Of a stretch of 64,000 bases of DNA, positions 46,208-55,548 are shown in pieces (position 1 is the first letter of the stretch; every line of letters starts with the position of its first letter). Under the pieces are notes generated by a model. The model searched no databases and was not told the DNA's origin. It was given only the letters and a program-made list of their open reading frames with translations. The DNA is taken from NCBI RefSeq assembly GCF_018128025.1, contig NZ_JAGSCS010000013.1:1-64000 (forward strand). The letters are read 5' to 3'. This stretch comes from Proteiniclasticum sediminis (GTDB lineage: Bacteria; Bacillota; Clostridia; Clostridiales; Clostridiaceae). Both the position numbers and the translations under genes were made by a program.

Positions 46208-46236
46208 ATTATAGCGGGGTTCCTCTTCAAGTTCAA
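46208..46236 (-). promoter_or_regulatory. Promoter of the structured RNA
   Basis: TTGAAC (46231-46236) and TATAAT (46208-46213) on the minus strand with 17 bp between, placing transcription start at about 46200, at the first base of the closing helix. Confidence 0.85.
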
Positions 46237-46271
46237 GAACTATCCAGAATTTCTTCAAAGCAAAGCTCCTG

Positions 46272-46892
46272 TCAATGCCTGGCAAAGGTCAGGTATTTCG
46301 CTTCCCCTCCTGCTTCCTCCAGGAGGGCCACACAGCGGTCCACCGTAGCTCCGGTGGTCAGGACATCGTCCAGAATCAGCAGCCGTTTTCCCTTTAGCTG
46401 CTGCTGCACCTCCGGAAGGAGGGCAATGTTTTTCGCATTCTCTTTCCGCTCTTCCCGATCCAGCGCTTTCTGCTCCAATTTTCCATGGCGAAAGCAGGAC
46501 CATACGGGAAGCTTCAGCTGAATCCCCACTTCCCGGGCAAAAAGTGCCCCATGGTCAAACCCCAGCAGCTTTTGTGATTTGGGTGAGGAAGGCGCATAGG
46601 TTAGAACATCAAAGCTTCGAAGGGTCTCCCCTTCTCTCTCCACGATGCAGCGGACCATGGCCCGCATGGCGGAGAATCCGCCATGCTTTTTATACCGGGA
46701 AATGAGTTCCTTGGCCCCTCCCTCATAACGGTAAAGAGCAGTTCCCTGGGGACAAGTCTCCAGAGACCCGCTCTGGGCAGAGGGAAGTTTCCCCCGGCAC
46801 TCCCCGCAGATTCCCTCACTGAACCGACGACACAAGGGGCAGCTGAGCTCGGGAAAGAAGAACTCCAGGATTTTATGTTGGAGACTGTTCAA
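46272..46892 (-). CDS. comFC: ComFC-like phosphoribosyltransferase-fold protein
   Basis: 206 residues. The N-terminal Cys-rich zinc ribbon (CPLCRRFSEGICGEC), the central YKKHGGFSAMRAM segment, and the PRPP-loop-like LLILDDVLTTGATVDRC are the ComFC/GntX pattern. In Firmicutes ComFC is needed for DNA uptake during competence, with ComFA. It starts at a TTG overlapping the ComFA-like gene by 20 bp. Confidence 0.88.
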   Translation of the reverse strand: MNSLQHKILEFFFPELSCPLCRRFSEGICGECRGKLPSAQSGSLETCPQGTALYRYEGGAKELISRYKKHGGFSAMRAMVRCIVEREGETLRSFDVLTYAPSSPKSQKLLGFDHGALFAREVGIQLKLPVWSCFRHGKLEQKALDREERKENAKNIALLPEVQQQLKGKRLLILDDVLTTGATVDRCVALLEEAGGEAKYLTFARH

Positions 46893-47868
46893 ACCCCTGC
46901 TCCCACAGCACCTTGTTAAAGTAGCGCGTCATCTCCCGGGTCCGTTCTATATCCCGGGTAATGGTCTGGCAAAGCATGATGACCTCCCCATTGAGTTCAT
47001 CATAGTATCCGCTGCGCAGGCAGAAGAAGAGCAGTTCCCGATAACTGTACCGGGGGGCATCGGCCCCATGGATGATGATTTCAAGATTGGCCGGCACATC
47101 GAGATAATCGTCCAAATCGTCTGTGATGAAGATATGGGGTTTGCTTTCATCCTGAGAAAGTTCAACCATCTTCCGGGTTCCGATTTCATCCACATCATAG
47201 ATGCAGGCACTGAAGGTTTCATCGATTTTGCTCAAAAACCGGGCCACCTTTCGTTTGACCTTCTTGTTTTCCGTGAGAAAGAGAACCTTCTTCTTCTCAT
47301 AGACAAACCAGAGCAGATACTCGTAGACCGAAGTGGGCACAAACTCCTCCAGATTGAGCCGGGTTTCAATGACCCGGGGCTCTGACACAAACCCGCTGCG
47401 CTCTGCCAAGGGGACCTCCACCACTTCCACTCCCATGAACACTGTTTCGAAGGAGTAGGCCAGCACTTTTTTGCAGTGGCCGTAGATGAGCCCAATGAGC
47501 GTTTGCATCTCCGGTTTCTTGTGGATGGGGAAGGAATTCACATCATCATAGATGGCCAGGTCATAGGCTCCCCGTACGCGGGTGGCCTGGTGATAATCCA
47601 CCACCACCAGGGCTGCATCCTCCTGGATCTCAAACTCCTGATGCAGGGAAAAGGAGTCCCACCCCCGGGCGCGAAGCTCTTCCACCAGAAGTACCTTCTC
47701 TTTATCTTCCCCCGTGATGTAGAGCACTTTTCCTCCGGCTCGCAGCACCTTGTCCACCAGTTCCAAAAAGGGGGCCACACCCCGGTAAGGCACAGTCTTA
47801 ATATTTATAGTCTTTTCCACGGAATGATCGTACCAGGTCTCAAGCTGTTCAAACTTTTCTTTTAGCAA
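46873..47868 (-). CDS. Degenerate ComFA-like protein without ATPase motifs
   Basis: 331 residues between recD2 and comFC, the ComFA position. Similarity to ComFA remains in GGKVLYITGEDKE, in AYDLAIYDDVNSFP (residues 102-114; ComFA has a DEVDAFP-type Walker B there), in KVLFLTENKKVKRKVARFL and in the C-terminal GEVIMLCQTITRDIERTREM. No Walker A (GxGKT) is present, the DEAD box is altered to YDDV, the arginine-finger region is changed, and the N-terminal zinc domain is absent; ComFA is usually about 430-460 residues. It is an intact frame with no stop, so a repurposed pseudo-helicase rather than a pseudogene. The family link is an inference from motifs and position. Confidence 0.6.
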   Translation of the reverse strand: MLKEKFEQLETWYDHSVEKTINIKTVPYRGVAPFLELVDKVLRAGGKVLYITGEDKEKVLLVEELRARGWDSFSLHQEFEIQEDAALVVVDYHQATRVRGAYDLAIYDDVNSFPIHKKPEMQTLIGLIYGHCKKVLAYSFETVFMGVEVVEVPLAERSGFVSEPRVIETRLNLEEFVPTSVYEYLLWFVYEKKKVLFLTENKKVKRKVARFLSKIDETFSACIYDVDEIGTRKMVELSQDESKPHIFITDDLDDYLDVPANLEIIIHGADAPRYSYRELLFFCLRSGYYDELNGEVIMLCQTITRDIERTREMTRYFNKVLWEQGFEQSPT

Positions 47869-47880
47869 TCGTTTATCCCC

Positions 47881-50091
47881 CTATGTGATGAGATTGTCCA
47901 AAATGTTCATGATCCGGTATTTTAAGGACGTGTATCGCTCATAGGTCCGGGTGTTTTGAATCATGTAGGCCAGGGCCTTTTTTGACCCCACCAGAACCAG
48001 AAGCTCCTTGGCCCGGGTCACCCCGGTGTAGATGAGGTTTCGGCTCATGAGGAGCGGTGGCCCCATGAAGAGTGGAATGAGGACGACTTTAAACTCACTG
48101 CCCTGACTTTTATGGATGGTGACGGCGTAAGCCAGCTCCAGATCATCCAGATCCTGGGATTCAAAATCCACGATCTTATCTTCGTCAAAGAGTACAGAAA
48201 CCTGCTGTTCCTCTTCATTGATGGCCGTCACATAGCCGATGTCGCCATTGTAGATTCCCTGCCCTTCCGGTGGCTCCCCATGGATCCGCTGGATTTTCTT
48301 CCACTTGATCATATAGTTGTTTTTGGTCTGCATGACCTTATCGCCCACCTGAAAATCCGTGAAGCCGTATTTTTTCCTTTTGGGATTCAGGGCTTTTTGG
48401 AGAACTTCATTGAGATTGTTCACCCCCAGGTCGCCCTTTCGCATGGGTGAAAGAACCTGAAAGTCCTTGATCCGGTCCCATTTCTCATGGAACTTCGGGA
48501 GCCGGTTTGTGATCAGATCCACAGTCTTTTCCAAGGTGTCCTGATTGTCCATCCCGGTGATGAAGAAGAAATCACTGTCCTTGGCATTGAGGGTGGGCAT
48601 CTGCCCGGTGTTGATCCGATGAGCATTGAGGGTGATGTTGGATTCTTTTCCCTGACGGTAGATGTAATCAAGTTTCACCACCTTGAATGCGGTGCAGTCG
48701 ATGAGATCTTCCAGAACCCTGCCGGCCCCCACCGAAGGAAGCTGATCTGCATCCCCCACCAGAATCAGCCGGGTCTTGGGTTTGATCCCCTTGAGCAGAT
48801 TGTTCATGAGCATGATGTCAATCATGGAGGCTTCATCGATGATGACCGCGTCACAGCTTAAGGTGTTGTCTTCATCGAAGAGCACCTCTTCATCCTCGGA
48901 GGATACCCCCAGATCCAGCAGACGGTGGATGGTCTTCGCCTCCCGCAAGGTGGCTTCGGACATCCGTTTGGCCGCCCGTCCGGTGGGCGCTCCCATGAGC
49001 ACCTTCATGCCTGATTTTTCGAAAATATGGAGAATGCATTTGATTATGGTGGTTTTCCCCGTTCCCGGACCGCCCGTGATAATTTCAATGCCGTGGTTCA
49101 CGGCGCCTTTGATGGCTTCGATCTGCTTCTCATGGAACTGAATCTGATTTTTCTCCTCGAACTCCCGGATATCCGATTCCACATCCACCTTCAGGGGTTC
49201 CAGCTCATCCAGGGCCAGCGAAAGGATCATCTTTGTCACAGCCACTTCCGCATAGAGATAGGGCAGGCTGAACACGCCTTCCCGGTCTCCCACCTTCTCC
49301 AGGGCCAGCTTGCCGGCCATGACGGAGTGGGTGAGATTGGCGATGATGAGTTCCTCCGGCACCTCCAGCGTCATCCCTGCCCGCTCCACCAAAAGATCCT
49401 TGGGCATATAGGTGCTTCCCTGGGTGCAGAACTCCTGGATCAGATGCTTAATCCCGCTCTGGATGCGAAAGGGTGAATCTGCTTCAATCCCCAGGTTTCG
49501 GGCAATGCTGTCCGCGGTTTTGAACCCGATGCTGGGCACTTCCTCCGAAAGCACATAGGGATTTTCCCGAACCCTTCGGACCGAATCGCTGCCAAATACC
49601 CGGTAGATCTTCAGCGCCTGCTTGGGCGTAACTCCGTAGCTCTGGAGAAACACCATGATGTTCTTCACTTCCCGACCCTTGATGTAGGAATCGTAAATGA
49701 GGCGCACCTTTTTCTCCCCGATGCCTTCCAGCTCCATGAGCCGCTCCGTCTGATTCTCGATGATGTCAAAAATGTCGTGGCCGAACTTATCCACCAGCTT
49801 CTTGGCGGTGATGGGACCGATTCCTGAAATGGAGCCTGATGCTAAATACTTTTCAATGCCCTTCAGGGAATCCGGCATCACTTCCTCATAATTCACGCAC
49901 TTAAACTGCTTTCCAAAGCTGGCATGGGTCGTCCAGTCCCCATGAAGCCGCAGGGTTTGCCCCACAGCAATGAACGGAAAGGTCCCGAGGGCAATATGCA
50001 CATCCTCGTCATCCTCGATGCGCATGATGCAAAATGCATTCTCCTCATTCTGAAATATGATGTCCCGTACCACACCTTCTATAATTTCCAT
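47881..50091 (-). CDS. recD2: RecD2 family 5'-3' DNA helicase
   Basis: 736 residues. The N-terminal OB/helix-hairpin-helix part (SISGIGPITAKKLVDKFG) is followed by Walker A GGPGTGKTT, Walker B VIIDEASM, GDADQLPSVGAG, and a C-terminal UvrD-like domain with AVTIHKSQGSEF and YTGVTRAKE. RecD2 unwinds DNA 5'-3' in repair without RecBC. The ATG at 50091 is chosen for AAGGGAG 5 bases upstream; the ORF extends 24 codons further without support. Confidence 0.94.
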   Translation of the reverse strand: MEIIEGVVRDIIFQNEENAFCIMRIEDDEDVHIALGTFPFIAVGQTLRLHGDWTTHASFGKQFKCVNYEEVMPDSLKGIEKYLASGSISGIGPITAKKLVDKFGHDIFDIIENQTERLMELEGIGEKKVRLIYDSYIKGREVKNIMVFLQSYGVTPKQALKIYRVFGSDSVRRVRENPYVLSEEVPSIGFKTADSIARNLGIEADSPFRIQSGIKHLIQEFCTQGSTYMPKDLLVERAGMTLEVPEELIIANLTHSVMAGKLALEKVGDREGVFSLPYLYAEVAVTKMILSLALDELEPLKVDVESDIREFEEKNQIQFHEKQIEAIKGAVNHGIEIITGGPGTGKTTIIKCILHIFEKSGMKVLMGAPTGRAAKRMSEATLREAKTIHRLLDLGVSSEDEEVLFDEDNTLSCDAVIIDEASMIDIMLMNNLLKGIKPKTRLILVGDADQLPSVGAGRVLEDLIDCTAFKVVKLDYIYRQGKESNITLNAHRINTGQMPTLNAKDSDFFFITGMDNQDTLEKTVDLITNRLPKFHEKWDRIKDFQVLSPMRKGDLGVNNLNEVLQKALNPKRKKYGFTDFQVGDKVMQTKNNYMIKWKKIQRIHGEPPEGQGIYNGDIGYVTAINEEEQQVSVLFDEDKIVDFESQDLDDLELAYAVTIHKSQGSEFKVVLIPLFMGPPLLMSRNLIYTGVTRAKELLVLVGSKKALAYMIQNTRTYERYTSLKYRIMNILDNLIT

Positions 50092-50294
50092 AACTACTCC
50101 CTTGGTCGTCTCTAGCGGTTTACTCATAGTTATATGATAATCGAAAAGGCCCGGGGTTTCCACACTTCAGGATAATCCCATTATGGCCTCCCTTCTGCTG
50201 AATATTCACAAGGGATTCAAAAAATTTGATGCAATTTGCGTTATAATAAGGTATAAGGTGCTTTGAGCACAGAGTAATTAAATGAGGTGCAAGG

Positions 50295-51422
50295 ATGATA
50301 TTTCGTAATTTTAAACTGATTTTCACCGACCGGATCGAGGAGGGCTCCCTTCAAGTGAAGGACGGGAAGATCGTGAGTTTTACTCCTGACTTTAATTCCG
50401 GCGATGACATCGTGGAAGGGCATGGCCGTTATCTCTCCCCGGGATTCATCGACATTCACATCCATGGAGCCGGCAATAAGGATACCATGGAAGGTACCTT
50501 TGAAGCCCTGGAGACCATCTCCCGGACCATCGTCCGCCACGGCACCACCACCTTCCTCCCCACCACCATGACCCTGGACCTGAAGGACATCCGCCATGCG
50601 GTGGAAACCGCCAAGGATGCCGTGGGCAAAGTCACCGGCGCTTCCATCGCCGGTGTTCACCTGGAAGGTCCCTTCATCAGCAGCGGCGCCATTGGGGCAC
50701 AAAACCCGGCCTATGTCCGGAAGCCCGAAATGGAAGCCTTCCTGGAAATGGTGGGCGAACATCAGGATTTCATTAAAAACATCACCATGGCCCCTGAAGT
50801 GGAGGGTGCTTTAGCGTTTATTCCCCACCTTCGCCGCCACAACATCAACGTGAGCATCGGCCACACCAAGGCCACCTATGCGGAGGCCCTGGCCGGGATC
50901 AAAGCCGGCTGCAACCACTCCACTCACCTCTTCAACGCCATGACTCCCTTCACCCATCGGGAACCCGGTGTGGTGGGGGCAATCTTTGACACCGACATCA
51001 CCACGGAAACCATCTCCGACGGGATCCATGTGAGCTATCCTTCTCTTCGCGTTGCCTATAAGCAAAAAACCGCCGACAAGGTGCTTCTGGTCACCGATGC
51101 CATGATGGCCTGCGGTATGCCCGATGGCGATTATACCCTGGGCGGACAGAAGGTCATCTCCAAAGACGGCGCCGCCCGTCTGGAATCCGGCGCCCTCGCC
51201 GGATCCATCCTCACCATGGACAAGGCGGTGAAGAATGTCTTCAACAACACCGACCTTCCCCTGCAGGATGTGGTGAAAATGGCCTCCTGGAATGGCGCCA
51301 AGTTCATCGGCATCGAGAAGACCACCGGGAAGCTGGCCATGGATTATGACGCGGATCTGGTGATTCTCTCCTCCGATCTTCTGGTGGAGCAGGTCTTTGT
51401 AAAAGGTCAGCCAAAACTCTAA
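50295..51422 (+). CDS. nagA: N-acetylglucosamine-6-phosphate deacetylase
   Basis: 375 residues. Metal and substrate motifs are complete: FIDIHIHGAGNKDTMEG, GVHLEGPFIS, SIGHTKATYAEAL, THLFNAMTP and VTDAMMACGMPDG. It removes acetate from GlcNAc-6-P in amino-sugar or cell-wall recycling. TATAAT at 50242-50247 is a likely -10. No nagB is adjacent. Confidence 0.95.
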   Translation: MIFRNFKLIFTDRIEEGSLQVKDGKIVSFTPDFNSGDDIVEGHGRYLSPGFIDIHIHGAGNKDTMEGTFEALETISRTIVRHGTTTFLPTTMTLDLKDIRHAVETAKDAVGKVTGASIAGVHLEGPFISSGAIGAQNPAYVRKPEMEAFLEMVGEHQDFIKNITMAPEVEGALAFIPHLRRHNINVSIGHTKATYAEALAGIKAGCNHSTHLFNAMTPFTHREPGVVGAIFDTDITTETISDGIHVSYPSLRVAYKQKTADKVLLVTDAMMACGMPDGDYTLGGQKVISKDGAARLESGALAGSILTMDKAVKNVFNNTDLPLQDVVKMASWNGAKFIGIEKTTGKLAMDYDADLVILSSDLLVEQVFVKGQPKL

Positions 51423-51435
51423 TTTCTCCCCCATG

Positions 51436-51462
51436 ACGCCGGAGGTTCTCCGGCGTTTTTTT
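51436..51462 (+). terminator. Terminator of nagA
   Basis: ACGCCGGAG pairs with CTCCGGCGT followed by T7, 14 bp after the stop. Confidence 0.88.
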
Positions 51463-51624
51463 ATGGGCAAGGCCCATCCAAGCCCAGAAATTCCCCATTA
51501 TTAAGGAATTCTGAATTTTTACCGAAAAGATATCCTGTTCTTGAAATTCAGAATATGATGGAAGAAAGAAGATATATTCCATTCCCCCCCGACCCGACCG
51601 ATTCACAATAGAGGAGGTGAAGGG

Positions 51625-51657
51625 ATGAACGCCGAAAAGGCGTCTCCCATCGTATGA
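51625..51657 (+). CDS. 10-codon leader ORF overlapping the DUF4153 gene
   Basis: ATG at 51625 follows a near-perfect GAGGAGGTGA site (51611-51620) with ideal spacing, encodes MNAEKASPIV and ends in TGA that overlaps the next ATG (51654) as ATGA. The DUF4153 start itself has no Shine-Dalgarno site, so the leader probably delivers ribosomes by termination-reinitiation. A small ACGCC/GGCGT hairpin lies inside it. Whether the peptide has a function is unknown. Confidence 0.55.
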   Translation: MNAEKASPIV

Positions 51658-53387
51658 AACTGACCAGAAAAATCAAAGATCAATTCGCAGGTCTCGGGGA
51701 AAGTGCAGCCCGTTACCCCATTACCGCGCTGTTATCCTTCGCCCTCATGATCATTTTAATCACCCTTTCCGAACGGAATATCCGGGGCTACTATGAGAAC
51801 GAAACCCTCACCCGGATCAGCATGACCTTCGCGTTAGGTCTTCCCTTGAGTGTCTCCCTGAAACATCTGGTGGAGCGCTTCACCAAGCGAGGCAGCGGTT
51901 TACTGCTTCTCATCCCCGTCAATGCCGTTCTTCTCGGCGCATACTACTTCTTCTTCACGAAGGACATGAATGCCACGGACTACATGCGGTATGCCGGCAC
52001 CCTTTTCTTCCTGCTGGTGACGGTGTTCTTCACCCTGAAGATCCGCAGGAATGAAAAATACGAAGTGTATGTCATGCGCATCTTCTCTGGCTTCTTCCTC
52101 ACTGTACTCTATGCCGGGGTTCTCTATCTGGGTGTCGCGGCCATCATCTTCACCATCAATTCCCTTTTCGATGCGGAGATTGACTCCAAGTACTACCTGT
52201 ATGTCTTCTTCTTTACCGCCTTTGTCTTCGGCATGCTTATGCTGCTCTCCAAACTGCCCAAGGAGGAAGAAACCTTTGAAGGTTCCGTATACTCCAAAGG
52301 CCTGAAAGTCCTGGTGCTCTATATTGTCATTCCCCTCATCACCATTTATACCGGTATCCTTTATGTCTATTTTGCCAAGATTCTCTTCACTCAGGTTTGG
52401 CCCCGGGGACTGGTATCCAACCTTGTTCTCTGGTATTCCGTCCTATCCGCCGCAGTGATCTTCTTCATCACCCCGATTCTGGAAGAGAATAAAGTGGCGA
52501 TGCTCTTCCGCACCTGGTTCCCGCGAATCAGCTTCCCCATTCTGGCCATGATGTTTGTCTCCATCGGCATCCGCATCCGCCAGTACGGTTTCACGGAGCC
52601 CCGCTACTTTGTAGTGCTTCTGGGCATCTGGGTAGCACTCATCATGGGGTACTATGTGGCACGACGTCAGCTGAAGAATACCTTCGTCCCCATGAGTCTG
52701 GCTGTCTTTGTGTTGCTCTCCATGTATGGTCCCCTTTCCGCCTTCAATGTCTCGGCCAACAGCCAGAACGCCCGTCTCACGGCGCTCTTGGAGAAGAACA
52801 GTATGCTGGTTTCCGGAGAAGTGGTTCCCGGAAAAGAGGTTTCCACCGACGACAAGCGGGATATCTCCAGCATTGTCCTCTACTTCTCCGAGCGGGGCTT
52901 CGAAAAGCTGAGTTATCTCCCGGAGGATTTCCAGTTCCAGGACTTTAACAAAGTCTTCGGCTTTGACCCCTTCGCTGACAACTACTTCCCGGGACAGCGC
53001 TATCTCTACCTCCATGCCGAGCCCAACAATAAGGGCATCGACATCGCCGGGTATGATCTGTACTTCCCGTTAGCCACCTATCAGGCCGCTGCTTCAGAAA
53101 AACCGGGAATCGAAGCTTCCTTAAGCAGCGCTGACCAGATTATCCGGCTGAAGGATCAGGATCAGGTCATCTTCGAAGTCTCCATCGCCAAGGAGCTTCA
53201 GGCTTTCCTGGACACTTATGGCGAAAATGACGGCAAGAAAGTCTTAAGCTATGATGATCTCTCCTTCCTCGTGGAGGATAAAGGCATCAAGGCCAAGGTA
53301 ATTGTCCGGGATCTTTCCGCCACCATCCAGACTGATACGCCCCGGTATGAGAGCATCGATCTCATCCTGCTGGTGGATCTGCCTTAA
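51654..53387 (+). CDS. DUF4153 membrane protein
   Basis: 577 residues. About ten hydrophobic segments occupy residues 20-360 (ITALLSFALMIILITL at the start; FFLTVLYAGVLYLGVAAIIF; LVLYIVIPLITIYTGILYVYF), matching DUF4153. The last 200 residues form a soluble domain, probably extracytoplasmic. Function is unknown. It depends on the overlapping leader ORF for a ribosome-binding site and ends at a T8 terminator. Confidence 0.85.
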   Translation: MKLTRKIKDQFAGLGESAARYPITALLSFALMIILITLSERNIRGYYENETLTRISMTFALGLPLSVSLKHLVERFTKRGSGLLLLIPVNAVLLGAYYFFFTKDMNATDYMRYAGTLFFLLVTVFFTLKIRRNEKYEVYVMRIFSGFFLTVLYAGVLYLGVAAIIFTINSLFDAEIDSKYYLYVFFFTAFVFGMLMLLSKLPKEEETFEGSVYSKGLKVLVLYIVIPLITIYTGILYVYFAKILFTQVWPRGLVSNLVLWYSVLSAAVIFFITPILEENKVAMLFRTWFPRISFPILAMMFVSIGIRIRQYGFTEPRYFVVLLGIWVALIMGYYVARRQLKNTFVPMSLAVFVLLSMYGPLSAFNVSANSQNARLTALLEKNSMLVSGEVVPGKEVSTDDKRDISSIVLYFSERGFEKLSYLPEDFQFQDFNKVFGFDPFADNYFPGQRYLYLHAEPNNKGIDIAGYDLYFPLATYQAAASEKPGIEASLSSADQIIRLKDQDQVIFEVSIAKELQAFLDTYGENDGKKVLSYDDLSFLVEDKGIKAKVIVRDLSATIQTDTPRYESIDLILLVDLP

Positions 53388-53406
53388 CAAAGTCATCCAC
53401 ATCACG

Positions 53407-53442
53407 AAGGACCTGCGCATCATGCACAGGTCCTTTTTTTTG
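53407..53442 (+). terminator. Terminator of the DUF4153 gene
   Basis: AAGGACCTG pairs with CAGGTCCTT around 11 bases, followed by T8. Confidence 0.85.
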
Positions 53443-53447
53443 CTCCC

Positions 53448-54023
53448 CTATTTCTTTAAGCTGTCCAGGGAGATCACTTTGACGCCATTGGTTTTGAGGA
53501 TCCGGAGCGCCCCTTGGGCTTCCACGTTCTTGTCATGCCCCGGCAGATCAAAGGTTTCCACCAGATCCTCGATGACATAGACTTCCTTTTTCGCATTCCG
53601 CTCATGGAGATGGGTCTTTAACGAAAGGGCCAGGTTCAGCACACAGATATCCGTGCAGCATCCGATGATGTAGTAGTTCAAAACCTCCGGGACCTCTTCT
53701 TCCAGATAGCGGCGAAACCCTTCGGCTTGAAACGCATTGACGGAGTTTTTCCGAAACTGCCGCTGGGCAAAGGGCTGAAGCTCCGCAATAACCTGATCTT
53801 CCCCGCTGCCGGTGATGCAGTGGGGCGGAAAATCCTGGAACTCCGTGGAATCCGGGTCATGGGAATCCACCAGAAAGACGGTCCTCGCCTCTACTTCTTC
53901 CAGAAACTTCGCCATGGGGGAGACAATGGCCTGAATATCCGGGGAAGCTAGCGCTCCAAAGTTAATAAACCCTTCAATCATATCCACAACCGCCACTAGG
54001 GCGTTTTCTTTCAGCTGATACAT
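53448..54023 (-). CDS. Isochorismatase-family cysteine hydrolase (nicotinamidase-like)
   Basis: 191 residues. The Asp-Lys-Cys triad is visible as VVDMIEGFINFG, QRQFRKNSVNAF and YYIIGCCTDICVLNLALSL; the DSHDPDSTEFQDFPPHC segment provides metal ligands as in nicotinamidases. Conversion of nicotinamide to nicotinate is likely but related amidases exist. The ATG at 54023 follows GGGAGG by 7 bases. Confidence 0.85.
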   Translation of the reverse strand: MYQLKENALVAVVDMIEGFINFGALASPDIQAIVSPMAKFLEEVEARTVFLVDSHDPDSTEFQDFPPHCITGSGEDQVIAELQPFAQRQFRKNSVNAFQAEGFRRYLEEEVPEVLNYYIIGCCTDICVLNLALSLKTHLHERNAKKEVYVIEDLVETFDLPGHDKNVEAQGALRILKTNGVKVISLDSLKK

Positions 54024-54092
54024 GATGATCCCTCCCAGATTTTTCTTCATTATATCATCTTTTGATCAACAACTTATGTTCGAAAATCAGAA

Positions 54093-54125
54093 GACGCGAA
54101 GAGGATTTTACTTCCCCTTCGCGTC
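54093..54125 (-). terminator. Hairpin after metK
   Basis: GACGCGAAG pairs with CTTCGCGTC on the minus strand, followed by TTCTGATTTT; 13 bp after the metK stop. Confidence 0.7.
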
Positions 54126-54137
54126 CTTATTTCTTGC

Positions 54138-55319
54138 TTAACCCAAGAGTTCCTTGATGATGTCCACCTTGTCCAGACGCTCCCAGGGAAGGTCCAGATC
54201 ATTTCGGCCGAAGTGGCCATAGGCGGCAATCTGCCGATAGATGGGTCTTCGCAGATCCAGATCCCGGATGATGGCTCCGGGACGAAGATCGAAGACCTTC
54301 TTCACGATATCGATGATCTTGTCATGGGAGACCTTCTCGGTGCCGAAGGTGAAGACTTCGATGGAGATGGGCTTTGCCACGCCAATGGCATAGCTTAGCT
54401 GGATTTCCAGCTTGTCTGCGGCTCCTGCAGCCACCAGGTTCTTGGCGACCCATCTTGCAGCATAAGCCGCAGAACGGTCCACCTTGGTTGGATCCTTACC
54501 GGAGAATGCGCCGCCGCCGTGACGGCCATAGCCGCCGTAGGTGTCGACGATGATCTTACGGCCCGTGAGACCGGAGTCTCCCTGGGGTCCGCCCACTTCG
54601 AACTTGCCCGTGGGGTTGATGTAGATTTTGGTGGCTTCATCCATAAGCTCTTCCGGAATCACGGCCTGAATCACGTGCTCCGTGATGTCGCGGTGAATTT
54701 CCGCCTGGGTGACCTCGGAGCTGTGCTGGGTGGAGACAACAATGGTATCCACACGCAAAGGCTGGTCGTTCTCGTCGTATTCCACGGTGACCTGGGTCTT
54801 GCCGTCGGGTCTCAGGTAGGTGAGAATCTGCTGCTTGCGCACTTCTGCCAGTCTTCGGGCCAGCTTCTGGGCCAGATTGATGGGCATGGGCATATATTCT
54901 TCCGTCTCGTTGGTGGCAAAACCAAACATCATGCCCTGATCGCCAGCGCCAGTCTGCAGCAGCGCATCATGGTCCCCTTCACGGGTTTCCAGGGAAGCAT
55001 TGACACCCTGGGCAATATCCGGAGACTGCTCATCGATGGATGTCAGTACTGCGCAGGTCTGGGCATCGAAACCGTACTTGGCTCGGACATAACCAATCTC
55101 TGTGACAGTCTTGCGAACCACCTTGGGAATATCCACATAGCAGCTGGTGGTAATCTCTCCCATCACCATGACCATACCCGTGGTCACTGCAGTTTCACAG
55201 GCCACGCGGGCCATGGGGTCCTCCGCCAGAATGCTGTCCAGTATGGCATCGGAGATCTGATCACAAATCTTATCGGGATGTCCCTCAGTGACCGACTCTG
55301 AAGTAAAAAGTCTTCTCAT
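54138..55319 (-). CDS. metK: S-adenosylmethionine synthetase
   Basis: 393 residues, full length. [39 protein letters not shown] and [22 protein letters not shown] are the MetK signatures. It forms SAM from methionine and ATP; products serve MtaB, RsmE, PrmA, TrmB and PflA in this window. Preceded by a SAM-I riboswitch. Confidence 0.98.
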   Translation of the reverse strand: MRRLFTSESVTEGHPDKICDQISDAILDSILAEDPMARVACETAVTTGMVMVMGEITTSCYVDIPKVVRKTVTEIGYVRAKYGFDAQTCAVLTSIDEQSPDIAQGVNASLETREGDHDALLQTGAGDQGMMFGFATNETEEYMPMPINLAQKLARRLAEVRKQQILTYLRPDGKTQVTVEYDENDQPLRVDTIVVSTQHSSEVTQAEIHRDITEHVIQAVIPEELMDEATKIYINPTGKFEVGGPQGDSGLTGRKIIVDTYGGYGRHGGGAFSGKDPTKVDRSAAYAARWVAKNLVAAGAADKLEIQLSYAIGVAKPISIEVFTFGTEKVSHDKIIDIVKKVFDLRPGAIIRDLDLRRPIYRQIAAYGHFGRNDLDLPWERLDKVDIIKELLG

Positions 55320-55343
55320 TTCTTTCCTCCTTGATTACACGCA

Positions 55344-55490
55344 AAATAAAAACCTCTTCACGATAAGAAGAGGTGTCAAATAATCACATCTCTCTTATCT
55401 TGCAGCTCCCGCCGCAGGAATTGGCACCACGTATTGCTACAGGTTGCCGGGTTTCATCGGGCCCTTTCCCTCCACCTCTCTTGATAAGAG
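55344..55490 (-). promoter_or_regulatory. SAM-I (S-box) riboswitch with terminator
   Basis: On the minus strand the aptamer runs from CTCTTATC (55483-55490) to GATAAGAGAG (55390-55399), which pair as P1. Conserved core elements are AGAGGTGGAGGGA, GGGCCCGATGAAACCCGGCAACC and GGTGCCAATTCC. The expression platform is the CCTCTTC/GAAGAGG terminator (55351-55371) with a T-run, just ahead of metK. SAM binding should terminate transcription. Confidence 0.96.
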
Positions 55491-55513
55491 TATTCAGTTT
55501 TCAGTTTTTCCAT

Positions 55514-55546
55514 AAAAAAAGACTCAATCATTACAATTGTGTCTTT
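55514..55546 (-). terminator. Terminator of the tRNA-Tyr array
   Basis: AAAGAC-A-CAAT pairs with ATTG-A-GTCTTT on the minus strand, followed by a T7 run, just after the last tRNA-Tyr. Confidence 0.75.
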
Positions 55547-55548
55547 AT

